Origin: JBKQVT01 sp963804825 | GTDB taxonomy: Bacteria > Planctomycetota > Planctomycetia > Pirellulales > Thermoguttaceae | Assembly: GCA_963804825.1 (NCBI GenBank) | Contig: CAWDRV010000003.1 | Coordinates: 1,426,001 to 1,490,000 of the forward strand | DNA: 64,000 nt | Direction of reading: 5' to 3' | The notes under the pieces: model-generated | What the model was told of the DNA's origin: nothing | Seen by the model: only the letters and a program-made list of their open reading frames with translations | The model's database searches: none | Program-made: the position numbers and the translations under genes | Part shown: positions 9,410-18,589 of the stretch, piece after piece | How the letters are laid out: the number at the start of each line of letters is the position of its first letter | Position numbering within the stretch: the first letter of the stretch is position 1

Positions 9410-10711
9410 GCGGCCGGGCTCGAGCTGAATCGAGGGCTTTTCGACGCCGGGTTCCGACAAGCCGGGCGTTGAGCAGGTGGATGGTCGCGGCCAGGCCGAG
9501 CACCGTCTGCTCGAAGTGCTTGGCCCCGGCCAGCGTCGCCAGGTTGCGATTCAAGGCGTCTTCCAGGCGGCTGACCTGGCCGCTGGCCTCGACGGCCCGG
9601 TGGAGGACTTCGGCCTGGCGGGTCATGGCGGTCTGCAAGGCCGCGATCGCCTGGACGTTCTGCGCCTGGCCCTGCTGGACCTGGGTCCAATAGCGGCGGT
9701 TCTGCTCGGCGGCCGCTTGCTCCGCGGCGGCGAGGTGTTGGGCATGGGCCTGCAGGCCCTCGGTCAAGGCCGCGACCAGGCCCTTCTTCAGCACCTCGGC
9801 GGCGCCGTCGGTCAAGTGGGCCCAGCGCCCGGCCGCCGCGTCCAACGATCCCTGCCACAACTCGGCCTGCCGCTGGACCAGCCGCTCGGTCGCCTGCAAC
9901 ATGATTTCGGCCATGCGGCGGACCGCCGTCAACTGGCCGTCGGCGCCGGCGGGAAGCTGCGGGAAGCGGCCCGGTCAGGTCTTCCTCGACCCGCCGGTCC
10001 ACCTCTTCCAACAACGCATTCTCCCTGCGATCGACGAAGAAGTGGACGAACATCAACACGATCGACATCGCCAAGGCCAGCGTGGTCGTGTCGAACTTCA
10101 ATCCCAACGCCTCCAAGACGCGCCACATCGACTGCTCCATCGCATTCTTGTCGATGCCGTTCAGCGCCATGGTGATGCCGATGACCGTGCCCAGGAAGCC
10201 CGTGATGGGGATCGCCCAGACGATCACGCGGAACAGGGCCAGCGCGGCGTGCGCAGCGCGAGGCGTCGACGTCGGCGAGGTACTTCAGTTGATCGTCCAG
10301 GCCGTCGGGGCTGCCGCGCCGCCGGACATATTCAATCGCGGCCCGCAGGCGGCGGAGGTAATAACCTTGCTGCGGCTGCAGGGCGCGATTGGAGTTGCTC
10401 CAGCAGGTCCTGGCATTGGGCCTCGACCGGTTGGCCCGCCGTGCGCCGGCTGCTCGGCCGCCAGCGGCGAGCGGCCCAGCCCGACGTACTGGCCGACGAT
10501 GTCCGACAGCCGCAGCAGCAAGGCCGCCAGGCCGATGGCGAACATGACGGTTTCGACATACTCGACCGGATGGCTGGTGAAATAGCGTCGGACAAAGGGC
10601 GTGTCCAGCGGCCCGGCGTGGACGAGGGCGTAAAACCCGGCGGTACCCAGGATACCCCATACGATGGGCGACTGGGTGATAGCCTGGAGCGAGATTGGCG
10701 ATCTTGGTCAC
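9351..10711 (-). CDS. MotA/TolQ/ExbB-type proton channel protein, several frameshifts
   Basis: Predicted inner-membrane ion channel subunit that powers the two ExbD-like partners downstream. Pieces in three frames form one protein of about 453 codons: N-terminal hydrophobic segments (including MFAIGLAALLLRLSDIVG), then the ExbB core with IPITGFLGTVIGITMALNGI and KFDTTTLALAMSIVLMFVHF, which match the second and third helices of the TolQ/ExbB family, including the conserved Thr-rich stretch. A long helical tail of about 190 residues follows. Breaks lie near 10400, 10260 and 9975. The GTG start at 10711 is supported by an upstream GGAACTTG. Its stop overlaps the ATG of the next gene (ATGA). Confidence 0.72.
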
Positions 10712-10902
10712 GGACAAGTTCCTTTCCGTAGGGTGGCATGCCCACGGCAAATTGGTGGGCCGTGCCAATGTCGCTTGCGTGTCAAGGGGCGCAAAATGGG
10801 TAGAATGTAGACCTGCGACGCGCGGCAGAGTTTGCCTCCTCCTCAAAATCGGCGTAATCGCTACATTTTTTGAGGAGAAACGTCAAGGTGAATTCGGCGG
10901 GG

Positions 10903-11933
10903 CTACTTATGGGGGGGCGTCTGTGCTCGGCGGAAAAGTCCGCCCAGTTTCACTCCAGCCAACGCCGCCGATGGCCGATAACAGTGCAACCCATACGAAA
11001 TGGGCGTCGATTCGGAACAGGACGAAGATTTCCCAGGGGGGGAAACAGTCCGGCGTGGGTCCGTCATGGACCGCCCGGACTGTTGTTTTTCTTGCCGCTC
11101 ACCGCTAACCCTCTCCCGGAGCGGACGAGGGGACCTTGTGACGATGCCCAGCACTTCGTCGAAGACCAGGCCGTTGGTGGCAATGGCCTGGCCGGAATGG
11201 ATCGTCCGACGGCCTTCCCAGTCGGTGAACGTGCCGCCGGCCTCCTCCAGGATCGGCAGCAGCGGGGCGAGGTCCCACACGGCCACCACGGGATCGACCA
11301 TCAGCTCGGCCCGGCCCGTGGCCACCATCAGGTAGCCGTAGCAGTCGCCCCAGGAGCGGCTCAGCCGGGCGGCGGCCTGAAGCCGATCGTAGACGTCGCG
11401 GCGGCCGATCGTCGTCGTAGGTGGCCACTTCGCTGGTGACGAACAGGCCCTTGGCCAACGGCGTCCGCGTCGGAGACCCGGGCCAGGCCGCGGCGGCTGG
11501 TTGCCCTGGACGTACCACGCCCCCTGGCCGACGGCGGCATAGACGGCTTCGTCCAAGGCCGGGATGCGGATGACGCCCGAGCACGGGCTCGGCCGGCATG
11601 TTCCAGGCCGACGAGCGTGCCATAGAGCGGCACCCCGTGGATGAACGACTTGGTGCCGTCGATGGGGTCGAGGATCCAGCGGAAGCCGCTCGTGCCCGGC
11701 CGCTCGGGCAATTCCTCGCCCAGGATGGCGTCGTCGGGAAAGGCCGCGGCGATGCGGCCGCGGAGGCACTCTTCCGCCCGGCGGTCGGCGGCGGTCACCG
11801 GCGAATCGTCGCTCTTCCGCTCGACCTTCAGGTCGTCGCGGCGGAAGTATTCCAGCGTGATTTGCCCGGCTTCGCGCGCGGCCGCCAGGGCCACGTCCAG
11901 TCGTCGGGTCAGTTCGGTTGCGGGCGTGGTCAT
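10903..11933 (-). CDS. hisN: Histidinol-phosphatase, IMPase family (HisN type), three frameshifts
   Basis: Metal-dependent phosphatase predicted to dephosphorylate histidinol phosphate. The start MTTPATELTRRLDVALAAAR leads to ILGEELPE, then WILDPIDGTKSFIHGVPLYG, the inositol-monophosphatase motif with HisN-type SFIHG, and later VWDLAPLLPILEEAGG. Breaks near 11590, 11480 and 11408 split it over three frames. The natural C-terminus (NGLVFDEVLGIV) is reached near 11145. The open frame then runs on about 75 codons through a CTCTCCCGGAG repeat to 10903, so the true end is doubtful. It lies downstream of the menaquinone genes on the same strand, while hisA and hisH are elsewhere in the window. Confidence 0.82.
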
Positions 11934-11982
11934 GGTTGTGCAGTTTACCAGGCCAAGCCCACCCGTTGCAACGGGTGGGACA

Positions 11983-12080
11983 GCTTGCGAAACCGCAAGC
12001 GAATGGGAAAAAGGGGACAGTCCCCATTTGCCGGAACGGCCCGAAGGGTGCTTCGCACAAATGGGGACTGTCCCCTTTTT
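11983..12080. repeat. Nested hairpins: GCTTGCG palindrome plus long GGGGACAGTCCCC inverted repeat
   Basis: Positions 11983-12000 form a perfect GCTTGCG/CGCAAGC hairpin with an AAAC loop. Positions 12008-12030 and 12058-12080 are a perfect 23-base inverted repeat around a 27-base loop, and each arm contains its own GGGGACWGTCCCC palindrome and ends in an A or T run. It sits between hisN and mqnE and could end transcription in either direction, though it resembles the repeat family also seen at 37194-37238 and 52602-52618. Confidence 0.8.
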
Positions 12081-12130
12081 CCCTGCAAGCGAAGGACGGG
12101 GCTTCCGGCAGGAACATGTTGGAAGACGAA

Positions 12131-13257
12131 CTACACCGCCCCCGGCGCGAGTTCCCATTGCGATCCGTTGCGCACGACGCGGCGATAGAGCGAATCGCGC
12201 TCGACCGGCTCGCGGCCGGCCTCGAGCACCAACGCCCGCAATTGCTCGACGCCGAGCACCTGCGGCGATCGGGCGCCGGCGTCGTGATGGATGCGTTCGT
12301 GGCGGACGGTGCCGTCGAGGTCGTCGGCGCCGTAGCCCAGCGACACCTGGGCCGTGCCCACGCCCAGCGAGACCCAGTAGGCCTTGACGTGCTCGAAATT
12401 GTCCAGCAGCAGCCGGCCCACGGCGATGGTCCGCAATGCTTCCAGTCCCGACGCCTTGGGCAGCTCGGCCAGTTGCGTGTTCGGCCGGATGAAAGGCCAG
12501 CGGGACGAAGGCCTGGAATCCGCCGGTCTCGTCCTGGAGTTGCCGCAGTTGCAGGAGGTGATCGACGCGATGCCGGGCCTGCTCGACGTGGCCGTAGAGC
12601 ATGGTGGCGTTGGAGCGCAGGCCGAGCCGGTGGGCGGTCCGGTGCACGGCCAGCCAGGTCTTGGCGTCGGCCTTGGCCGGACAAATCTGCCGGCGGACCT
12701 CCGGATCGAAGATTTCGGCGCCGCCGCCGGGCAGGCTGCCCAGGCCGGCGGCCATGAGTTCCTCCAACACGGCCGGCGACCGGTCGTCCGGCCTGTTGGG
12801 CGAACCAGGCGATCTCGACCGCCGTGAAGGCCTTCAAGTGCAGCCGCGGAAACGCCTCGTGCAGGCGGCGGATCATGCCCACGTACCAGCCCAGCGGCCG
12901 CGTCGGATGCGCGCCGCCGACCACGTGCAACTCGGTGCAGCCGGCGTCGGCCGCCTCCTGGCCGCGGGCCAGCACTTCCTCCTCGTCGAGCACGTAAGCG
13001 TCCGCGTCGCCGATGTCGCGGCTGTAGGCGCACAGCGGGCAGCGATAGACGCAGACGTTCGTCGGGTTGACGTGGGCGTTGATGTTGTAATAGACCGTGT
13101 TGCCGTTGCGGCGGCCGCGGGCGAGGTCGGCCAACTGGCCGATCGCATGGAGATCGACCTCGGGCGAGAAGAGCAGTTGCCCGTCGGCCGCCGACAGCCG
13201 CCGGCCCGATTCGACCTTGGCGCGGATTTGATCCAGGGTTGCGGGAAGGATGTTCAT
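12131..13257 (-). CDS. mqnE: Aminofutalosine synthase, radical SAM, two frameshifts
   Basis: Radical-SAM enzyme that joins 3-[(1-carboxyvinyl)oxy]benzoate to a SAM-derived adenosyl group, giving aminofutalosine in the menaquinone pathway. The [4Fe-4S] motif CVYRCPLC (CxxxCxxC) near residue 61 is preceded by NINAHVNPTNVC. ELHVVGGAHP, the NATMLYGHVE segment and a C-terminus with YGADDLDGT are typical of MqnE rather than MqnC. Breaks near 12785 and 12493 separate three frames. Joined, about 375 residues fit the family. Its ATG overlaps the stop of the prenyltransferase gene. Confidence 0.9.
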
Positions 13258-14138
13258 AGCAACAAGTCGATCGTGCCGACCACCAGCAGCCCGATGCTGA
13301 CGACGCGTTGACCTGAAAGAAGGCCCGATTGACGCGGGACAGGTCGTCGGGCCGGACCAACCAATGTTCGTAGACCAGCAGCGCCGCCATGGCGGCCACG
13401 CCGGCCAGGTAGACGGCGCCGAATCCGTGATAGACCAGCGGCAACGCGGCCAACAGCGCGACCATGCCCAGCGTGGCACAAGGCCGCCAGCCGCAGCGCC
13501 GCGGCGACGCCGAAGCGGGCCGGCACGCTGCGGAGCCGCATCCGCACGTCGAACTCGACGTCCTGGCAGGCATAGATCATGTCGAAGCCGGCGACCCAGA
13601 GCAGGACCGCCCCGCCCAGCACCAGCGGCGGCCAGGCGATTTCGCCGCGGATGGCCACCCATGCGGCCAAGGGCGCCAGCATCAACGCCGCTCCCAGCCA
13701 AAAATGCGACAAGATCGTAAATCGCTTGGCATAACTATAGGCGAACAGGAACAGCAGCACGGGCACGGACGCATAAAGCGGAATCCGGTTCGGCAGAAAC
13801 AACAGCGTGCCGGCCACGAACCCCAGCGAGCAGGCCGCGGTAAACGCCGCGGCGGCCGCCACGCTGAGCCTGCCCGTGGGAAGATGCCGCTGCCGGGTGC
13901 GCGGATTCAGCGCGTCCAGCCGCCGGTCGGCCAGGCGGTTGAAGGCCATGGCGGCGCTGCGGGCGGTCGCCATGCAAAGCAGGATGCCCAGCAGGTCGAG
14001 CCAGCGGAAGGGCCGTGGGGGGACGCAATGCCGATTGGCCGCCCACGCCATGACCGCCGCCAAAAGCGCAAACGGCAGGGCGAACAGCGTATGGCTGAAG
14101 CGGATCAGTTCCAGGAGTTGGCGGATGCGGCGAAGCAT
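13254..14138 (-). CDS. mqnP: UbiA-family prenyltransferase (MqnP-like), two frameshifts
   Basis: Integral-membrane polyprenyltransferase predicted to prenylate the naphthoate intermediate in futalosine-dependent menaquinone synthesis. The first Asp-rich motif appears as NRLADRRLDALNPRT and the second as DMIYACQDVEFD. Several hydrophobic helices lie between and after them. Breaks near 13480 and 13305 leave the last helices in other frames, ending LLVVGTIDLLL. The total is about 294 codons, normal for UbiA proteins. The MqnP role is inferred from its position between mqnE and ubiX; UbiA alone would be the safe name. Confidence 0.87.
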   Translation of the reverse strand: MLRRIRQLLELIRFSHTLFALPFALLAAVMAWAANRHCVPPRPFRWLDLLGILLCMATARSAAMAFNRLADRRLDALNPRTRQRHLPTGRLSVAAAAAFTAACSLGFVAGTLLFLPNRIPLYASVPVLLFLFAYSYAKRFTILSHFWLGAALMLAPLAAWVAIRGEIAWPPLVLGGAVLLWVAGFDMIYACQDVEFDVRMRLRSVPARFGVAAALRLAALCHAGHGRAVGRVAAGLSRIRRRLPGRRGRHGGAAGLRTLVGPARRPVPRQSGLLSGQRVVSIGLLVVGTIDLLL

Positions 14139-14325
14139 GAGGAGAGGGATTAGGGATTGGGGATTGGAGGGAAGGATGAAGGATGAAGGATGAAATCGCG
14201 CGGCCGCACGCTTGCGGTTTCGCACCCCGCTGCCCGTGCGGATGCAGTCCGGGGGCTTTTTCCTCCTTCCGCCTTATCCGGCGCTAACGCCGCCGGCTCA
14301 CCGCCCTCCGCCTTCCCCCTTCCTG
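14139..14325. repeat. Composite repeat spacer between mqnP and ubiX
   Basis: The spacer contains an ATTAGGGATTGGGGATT heptad stretch (14150-14166), one GCTTGCGGTTTCGCA copy (14210-14224), a GTCCGGGGGCTTTTT terminator-like arm (14239-14255), and a GCCGGCTCACCGCC-type palindromic segment. The same set of modules in similar order recurs at 17380-17590, 23905-24020 and 29700-29840, so these behave as a composite unit. Confidence 0.75.
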
Positions 14326-15012
14326 TCACCCTCCCCAGCGCTGGATCAGCGAATTCTGGATGCCCAGTTGATCGCAGATTCGGGCCACGATGAAATCGAC
14401 CAGGTCGCGGATGGACTTCACGCCATGATAGAAGCCGGGCATGGCGGGCAGGATGATGGCGCCGAATTCGGCCGCCCGCTTCATGTTGTCCAGCAGTGTC
14501 AGCGACAGCGGCGTCTCGCGCGGCACCAGGATCAGCTTGCGCCGCTCCTTCAGGTGGACCTCGGCGGCGCGGTGGATCAGGTTGGCGCTGGTGCCGTGGA
14601 CGATCGAGCTGAGCGTTCCGCTGGAACAGGGGCAGATCACCATGCCGTCGGTCAGGAACGAGCCGCTGGCGATCGCGGCCAGGTAGTCGCGATAGTGATA
14701 GTAGTGCAGCTTGCCGTCCTCGCCGGAGCCGACGGCCAGCACGTTGCTCGAATCGCTGGAGATGCCGGCCAAGGCGCGGACCGTCTGCAGCTTGCGGTCC
14801 TTGGGGTTGGGACCGCCGTCGAGCATGAGCATGCCCAGGTTGAAATTGTCCAGGTCCACCGTCAGGTCGAGTTCCTGCTTGAGCACGGCCTGGGCCGCCG
14901 GGCTGATGATCAGGTGCACGTCGCAGCCGGCGGCGTTGAGGACCTCCAAGAGCCGGATCGCATAGGTCACGCCGCTGGCGCCGGTGATCGCAACCACAAT
15001 GTTTCGCTTCAT
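14326..15012 (-). CDS. ubiX: Flavin prenyltransferase
   Basis: Makes prenylated FMN, the cofactor of the UbiD decarboxylase encoded just upstream. The intact 228-residue product starts MKRNIVVAITGASGVTYAIR with the FMN-binding GASG loop. It contains PCSSGTLSSIVHGTSANLI, then ERRKLILVPRETPLS, and AIILPAMPGFYH, all standard UbiX motifs. Its ATG overlaps the ubiE stop (ATGA). The frame is open upstream into ubiE only because ubiE carries a frameshift, so the apparent fusion is not real. Confidence 0.96.
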   Translation of the reverse strand: MKRNIVVAITGASGVTYAIRLLEVLNAAGCDVHLIISPAAQAVLKQELDLTVDLDNFNLGMLMLDGGPNPKDRKLQTVRALAGISSDSSNVLAVGSGEDGKLHYYHYRDYLAAIASGSFLTDGMVICPCSSGTLSSIVHGTSANLIHRAAEVHLKERRKLILVPRETPLSLTLLDNMKRAAEFGAIILPAMPGFYHGVKSIRDLVDFIVARICDQLGIQNSLIQRWGG

Positions 15013-15756
15013 AACGCATTTCCCCGTGGTCCGACGGTAACGGGTTTCCTGCCGGTATACAGCGTACAAATCCCGAGGGTGAACGGGCGGATGCAAACTT
15101 CTTCCAGGCCGGCCGCGCGCATCCGCTGCCTCATCGCTTCCGCCCTGGGGGAACTCCCCCACGCTGACTGGAAGATAATTATAAGCTCCCTGACGATTTT
15201 TCGCCAGGGTCTGGCCCACGCGGGGCAAAACGCGGCGAAAATACCAGTGGTAGACGGCCCCGAACGGCCGGCCCCGGGGCGTGGAAAACTCCAACACCGC
15301 CACCTGCCCGCCGGGCCGGCACACGCGGACCATCTCGCGCAGGCCGGCGTCGGGGTCGATGAGGTTCCGCAGTCCAAAGGCCACGCACACCAGGTCGAAC
15401 CGGTCCGGGCCGAAAGGCAACTGCATGGCGTCGGCCTCGACCAGCGCGATCTGTCCCGCGGTGCCGGCCCGGCGACATTTATTGCGGGCGATGGCCAGCA
15501 TCGGCCGGCAAAAATCGCTGCCGATGATCCGCACCCCCGGACCGCAGCGACGCCGATAGGCCAACGCCAGGTCGGCCGTCCCCGTGCAAACGTCGAGAAT
15601 CCATTTCGCTTCCTTGCCCGGCGGCGCCAACTCGACCGTCCGACGCCGCCATCGCCGGTCGATCCCCAGCGAGAGCAGATGGTTCAGCAGGTCGTATCGC
15701 CGCGCGATTTGGGCGAACATCTGGCGAATGCGAACGGCGGATTTATCGAGCGTCAT
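15009..15756 (-). CDS. ubiE: Demethylmenaquinone methyltransferase, one frameshift
   Basis: SAM-dependent C-methyltransferase (MenG/UbiE) for the last step of menaquinone synthesis. Seen: MFAQIARRYDLLNHLLSLGI near the N-terminus, the SAM-binding ILDVCTGTADLA near residue 49, and the family signature DLVCVAFGLRNL followed by VCRPGGQVAVLEFSTP. One extra G near 15140 shifts the frame, after which the true C-terminus (EAMRQRMRAAGL ... CTLYTGRKP) is in another frame and ends at 15009. About 248 codons. Confidence 0.93.
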
Positions 15757-15798
15757 GCGACAATCCGAACGGTTGGAAGCCCTTTCGTCCAATCATTC

Positions 15799-15816
15799 GC
15801 TTGCGGTTTCGCAAGC
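15799..15816. repeat. GCTTGCGGTTTCGCA hairpin, perfect copy
   Basis: Complete palindrome GCTTGCG-GTTT-CGCAAGC in the ubiE-ubiD spacer. It is one of nine copies in the window and one of two with both arms intact (the other is at 11983-12000). Confidence 0.9.
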
Positions 15817-15850
15817 GGCGCTGACCGGCAAGGGTCTTCCTTATGTGGTA

Positions 15851-17326
15851 CTACGAAGGGGACTTTTCCTCCGGCGCCGGGCCCAAGCCATACTCCGGCC
15901 AGCGGTCGGCGACCAACTGGCGGACAGACTGGCTCATCCGGGCCGGCTGCGACGGCTGCCCGGCGCCCTCGTCCGGCAACTTGGCGGTCGCGTCGATGGC
16001 CAGCCTGGCCGACAGCGCGCCGGCCGGCGTGGCCGCATCCAGCGGATCGGGCGGGCCTTCCTCGACGACCAGGTCGCGGCCCGGGTTGACGTGGACGGCC
16101 ATGGCCGAAAGCACCTGCCCAGGGTCGTGAACGTCGATCTCGGCATCGACCAGGACCAGGAACTTGGCGAACCCGAGCGGCCGCAGACTCCAGGCGGTGG
16201 CCGCCACGCGACGGGCCTGGCCGGCGTAACTCTTCCGGATCGCCAGCACGGCCCAATGCCGCCCGGCGCCGAACAGCGGCAAGTCGTAATCGACCAACTC
16301 CGGGATCGTCCGTTTCACCAGCGGAAGGAAGACGCCCGCCATCGCCCGGGCGATCACGCCGCTTTCGTTGGGCGGCGGACCGGGGATCATGGCCCAATAG
16401 ACGGGATTGGCTCGGTGCGTCAGGGCGGTGACGTGCATGACCGGCGCCGGTCGCGGCCGGCCGTAGTGGCCCATCGGCGTGCAGAGCGGCCCGATCTCGA
16501 CCATCGGCTCGCCGGGATCGACATAGCCTTCCAGGACGATTTCCGCCTCGGCGGGCACGGCCAGATCGACGCTCCGGCAGGCGGCCACGTCCAGCGGCCG
16601 GTCTCGAAACAGTCCGGCCAGGGCGAAGGTGTCCAATTCCGGCGACCAGCCCGCGGCGGCCGCCAGCACGCTGGCCGGGTCGCCTCCCAGGGCGACGGCC
16701 AGCGGCATCCGCCCCTGGCGCCGCCGATATTCGGCCAGCAGCCGGGCCGGCTCATCGTGGGCGGCCAGGGCGACGGCCAAACGGTCACGCCCCAGCGGAA
16801 CCAAGTCGTAGCAACCGGTCACTGGTCGATGCGAATCGGGTTCGGCGGTATAAACCGGGCCGGCCGCGATCGCACGGCCGGCGTCGTGCGGCATGGCTTG
16901 CAGCAGCGGCAACGCCCCGAGGTCCACGTCGCTGGCCATGCGGACGATCTGCTGGCAGGCCGCCGCCTTCACCTGGCGCGGCAGCACGTTGCCCAAGGCC
17001 ATCCCCGGCGTGAAGGTCCGCAGGCGGTCGAGCCAGCCCTCGGGCCCCGCGGGCTCGACCACTCGGGCGATGCGGCGGGACACCTCGCCCAGGTCGGCTA
17101 CCCCCAAGGCCCGGCACACGCGGCATGGGCGGCCCAGCAGGTTGGTCAGGACGGGGATTTCATGGCCCCGAACCGCGGGGAACAGCAGCGCCGGGCCGTC
17201 GGCGCGACGGACCCGGGCGGTGATCTCCGCGATCTCCAGCAGCGGATCGACTTCCGCTTCCACCCGGACCACTTCCCCGGCCTGTTCCAGTTCTTCCAGA
17301 AAATCGGTCAGGCAGCGGCAGGGCAT
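15851..17326 (-). CDS. ubiD: UbiD-family decarboxylase
   Basis: Prenyl-FMN-dependent decarboxylase. Here it is probably the enzyme that removes the carboxylate from the prenylated naphthoate in the futalosine pathway. The intact 491-residue product starts MPCRCLTDFLEELEQAGEVV. It has the RRADGPALLFPAVRG region, VDPGEPMVEIGPLCTPMGHYG, and the UbiD-typical IPGPPPNESGVI segment. It is first in the minus-strand block ubiD-ubiE-ubiX-mqnP-mqnE, next to its cofactor maker UbiX. A terminator-like hairpin lies upstream (17454-17479), consistent with transcription starting near 17400. Confidence 0.93.
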   Translation of the reverse strand: MPCRCLTDFLEELEQAGEVVRVEAEVDPLLEIAEITARVRRADGPALLFPAVRGHEIPVLTNLLGRPCRVCRALGVADLGEVSRRIARVVEPAGPEGWLDRLRTFTPGMALGNVLPRQVKAAACQQIVRMASDVDLGALPLLQAMPHDAGRAIAAGPVYTAEPDSHRPVTGCYDLVPLGRDRLAVALAAHDEPARLLAEYRRRQGRMPLAVALGGDPASVLAAAAGWSPELDTFALAGLFRDRPLDVAACRSVDLAVPAEAEIVLEGYVDPGEPMVEIGPLCTPMGHYGRPRPAPVMHVTALTHRANPVYWAMIPGPPPNESGVIARAMAGVFLPLVKRTIPELVDYDLPLFGAGRHWAVLAIRKSYAGQARRVAATAWSLRPLGFAKFLVLVDAEIDVHDPGQVLSAMAVHVNPGRDLVVEEGPPDPLDAATPAGALSARLAIDATAKLPDEGAGQPSQPARMSQSVRQLVADRWPEYGLGPAPEEKSPS

Positions 17327-17598
17327 AGCGGCTCTTGGGTTCGAGCGTCGATTGCAGTATTCTAAAGAGGGAAGGCGGAAGGGGGAAGGCGGTGAGCCGG
17401 CGGCGTGAGCCGCCGGATAAGGTGGAAGGATAAAGGATAAAGGATGAAGGGGGAAAAAGCCCCCGGACTGCGTCCGGGGGGGCGGGGGACGGCGGCGTGC
17501 GAAACCGCAAGCGTGCAGCCGCGCGATTTCATCCTTTATACTTCATACTTCATCCTTCGTCCTTCCCTCCAATCCCTAATCCCTGTCCCCCCCGACCC
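17327..17598. repeat. Composite repeat spacer between divergent ubiD and comB
   Basis: Contains GAGCCGGCGGCGTGAGCCGCCGG (about 17394-17416; the palindrome is GCCGGCGGC/GCCGCCGG), the hairpin at 17454-17479, one TGCGAAACCGCAAGC copy at 17498-17512, and AATCCCTAATCCCT units just before comB. Divergent promoters must lie here, but I see no convincing -35/-10 pair. Confidence 0.7.
17454..17479 (-). terminator. CCCCGGAC hairpin with T-run (minus strand)
   Basis: Stem CCCCGGAC/GTCCGGGG with a three-base loop. On the minus strand it is followed by a T-run. The same hairpin recurs at 23972-23997, and a related one occurs at 55243-55269, so it is both a terminator-like structure and a dispersed repeat. 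Confidence 0.55.
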
Positions 17599-18369
17599 AT
17601 GCCGCACGCGCTCAACGTCTACGCCCTGCCGAAACTGGTGGATCCGCAAGAACTGGCCGGCGGCACGGTGGTGGTCATCGACGTGCTGCGGGCATCGACC
17701 GTCGTCGTTTTCGCCCTGGAGGCCGGGGCCCGCGAGGTGGTCCCCTGCTTGGAAGTGGACGACGCCCGGACGCTAGCCCGCGGGCTTCCGCCGGGCCAGT
17801 TCGTGCTCGGCGGCGAGCGGCACGGGCTGCCGATCCGCGGATTCGAACTGGGCAATTCGCCCGAGGAATATACGCCCGAGCGCGTGGCCGGCAAGACGGT
17901 CGTGCTGACCACGACCAACGGCGTGCGGGCGATGTTTCATGCCCGGCAGGCGGAGCATATCTTGATCGGGGCCTTCGTCAACGCGACGGCCGTGCTGCGG
18001 CGATTGCTCGGTCAGGAGCGGGTGCATCTGTTGTGCGCCGGCACGGACGGCCAGCCGAGCGAGGACGACCTCCTGCTGGCGGGCATGTTGGTGGAGCGGC
18101 TGGATCGGCTGGGCGGGAGGACGTACGCGGCGAATGCGCAGGCCATGGCCGCCCGCGAGTTCTGGCTGCACAGTTTCGCCCTGCCGCAAGCGTTGGGGGC
18201 CGAGCCGCTGCCGGCGGAAACGCTGGCGGAGCAACTGGCCAAGAGCCCCGGCGGCAGGAACCTCCTGGAAATCCGTCTGGGGAACGATCTGTTGGCGGCC
18301 GCCCAAATCGACCGTTTCCAGGGCGTTCCGCGCTTGGACCGGCGGGATTTTCGCATTCGCCGCTCCTGA
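17599..18369 (+). CDS. comB: 2-phosphosulfolactate phosphatase family protein
   Basis: ComB-family phosphatase, known to dephosphorylate 2-phosphosulfolactate in coenzyme M synthesis. In bacteria without coenzyme M the role is less clear. The 256-residue product has VVVIDVLRASTVVVFALEAGA near residue 20, GGERHGLPIRGFELGNSP, and VVLTTTNGVRA, the three conserved ComB blocks. The ATG at 17599 directly follows a repeat block, and upstream in-frame codons translate that repeat, so they are excluded. Confidence 0.88.
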   Translation: MPHALNVYALPKLVDPQELAGGTVVVIDVLRASTVVVFALEAGAREVVPCLEVDDARTLARGLPPGQFVLGGERHGLPIRGFELGNSPEEYTPERVAGKTVVLTTTNGVRAMFHARQAEHILIGAFVNATAVLRRLLGQERVHLLCAGTDGQPSEDDLLLAGMLVERLDRLGGRTYAANAQAMAAREFWLHSFALPQALGAEPLPAETLAEQLAKSPGGRNLLEIRLGNDLLAAAQIDRFQGVPRLDRRDFRIRRS

Positions 18370-18589
18370 CCGATGCCGTCGGCAGGGGCGGAAAAGTCGT
18401 CGCCATCGGCCGCGGCACTTTCGCCACTCTCGCTAGGATTGGACCGGTCCCCGCGCGGCAGGCCCGCTTTTGGCGGTGGTTGGCTGGAAATCACCGCGGT
18501 CGAGTCCCGATAGTTCCAAGAGGCGAGGGGCCCCGGAGTCCCTGTCTTCCCAAGGGAAGGGGCAACTCGCTGGAATCGGGGTGGCGGCC

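Noticed and set aside
6183..10711. The ExbB-like operon considered as a Zorya defence system (ZorAB)
   Set aside because: The channel gene resembles ZorA only in having a helical tail; no OmpA-like ZorB and no helicase or nuclease ZorC/D/E genes are adjacent.
10903..13701. A 932-codon minus-strand open frame
   Set aside because: It is a patchwork of shadow frames of mqnP, mqnE and hisN; only short parts match real protein families.
14326..15792. A continuous open frame that would fuse UbiE and UbiX in one protein
   Set aside because: The fusion arises only because ubiE has a +1 frameshift near 15140; the real UbiE C-terminus is in another frame with its own stop overlapping the ubiX ATG.
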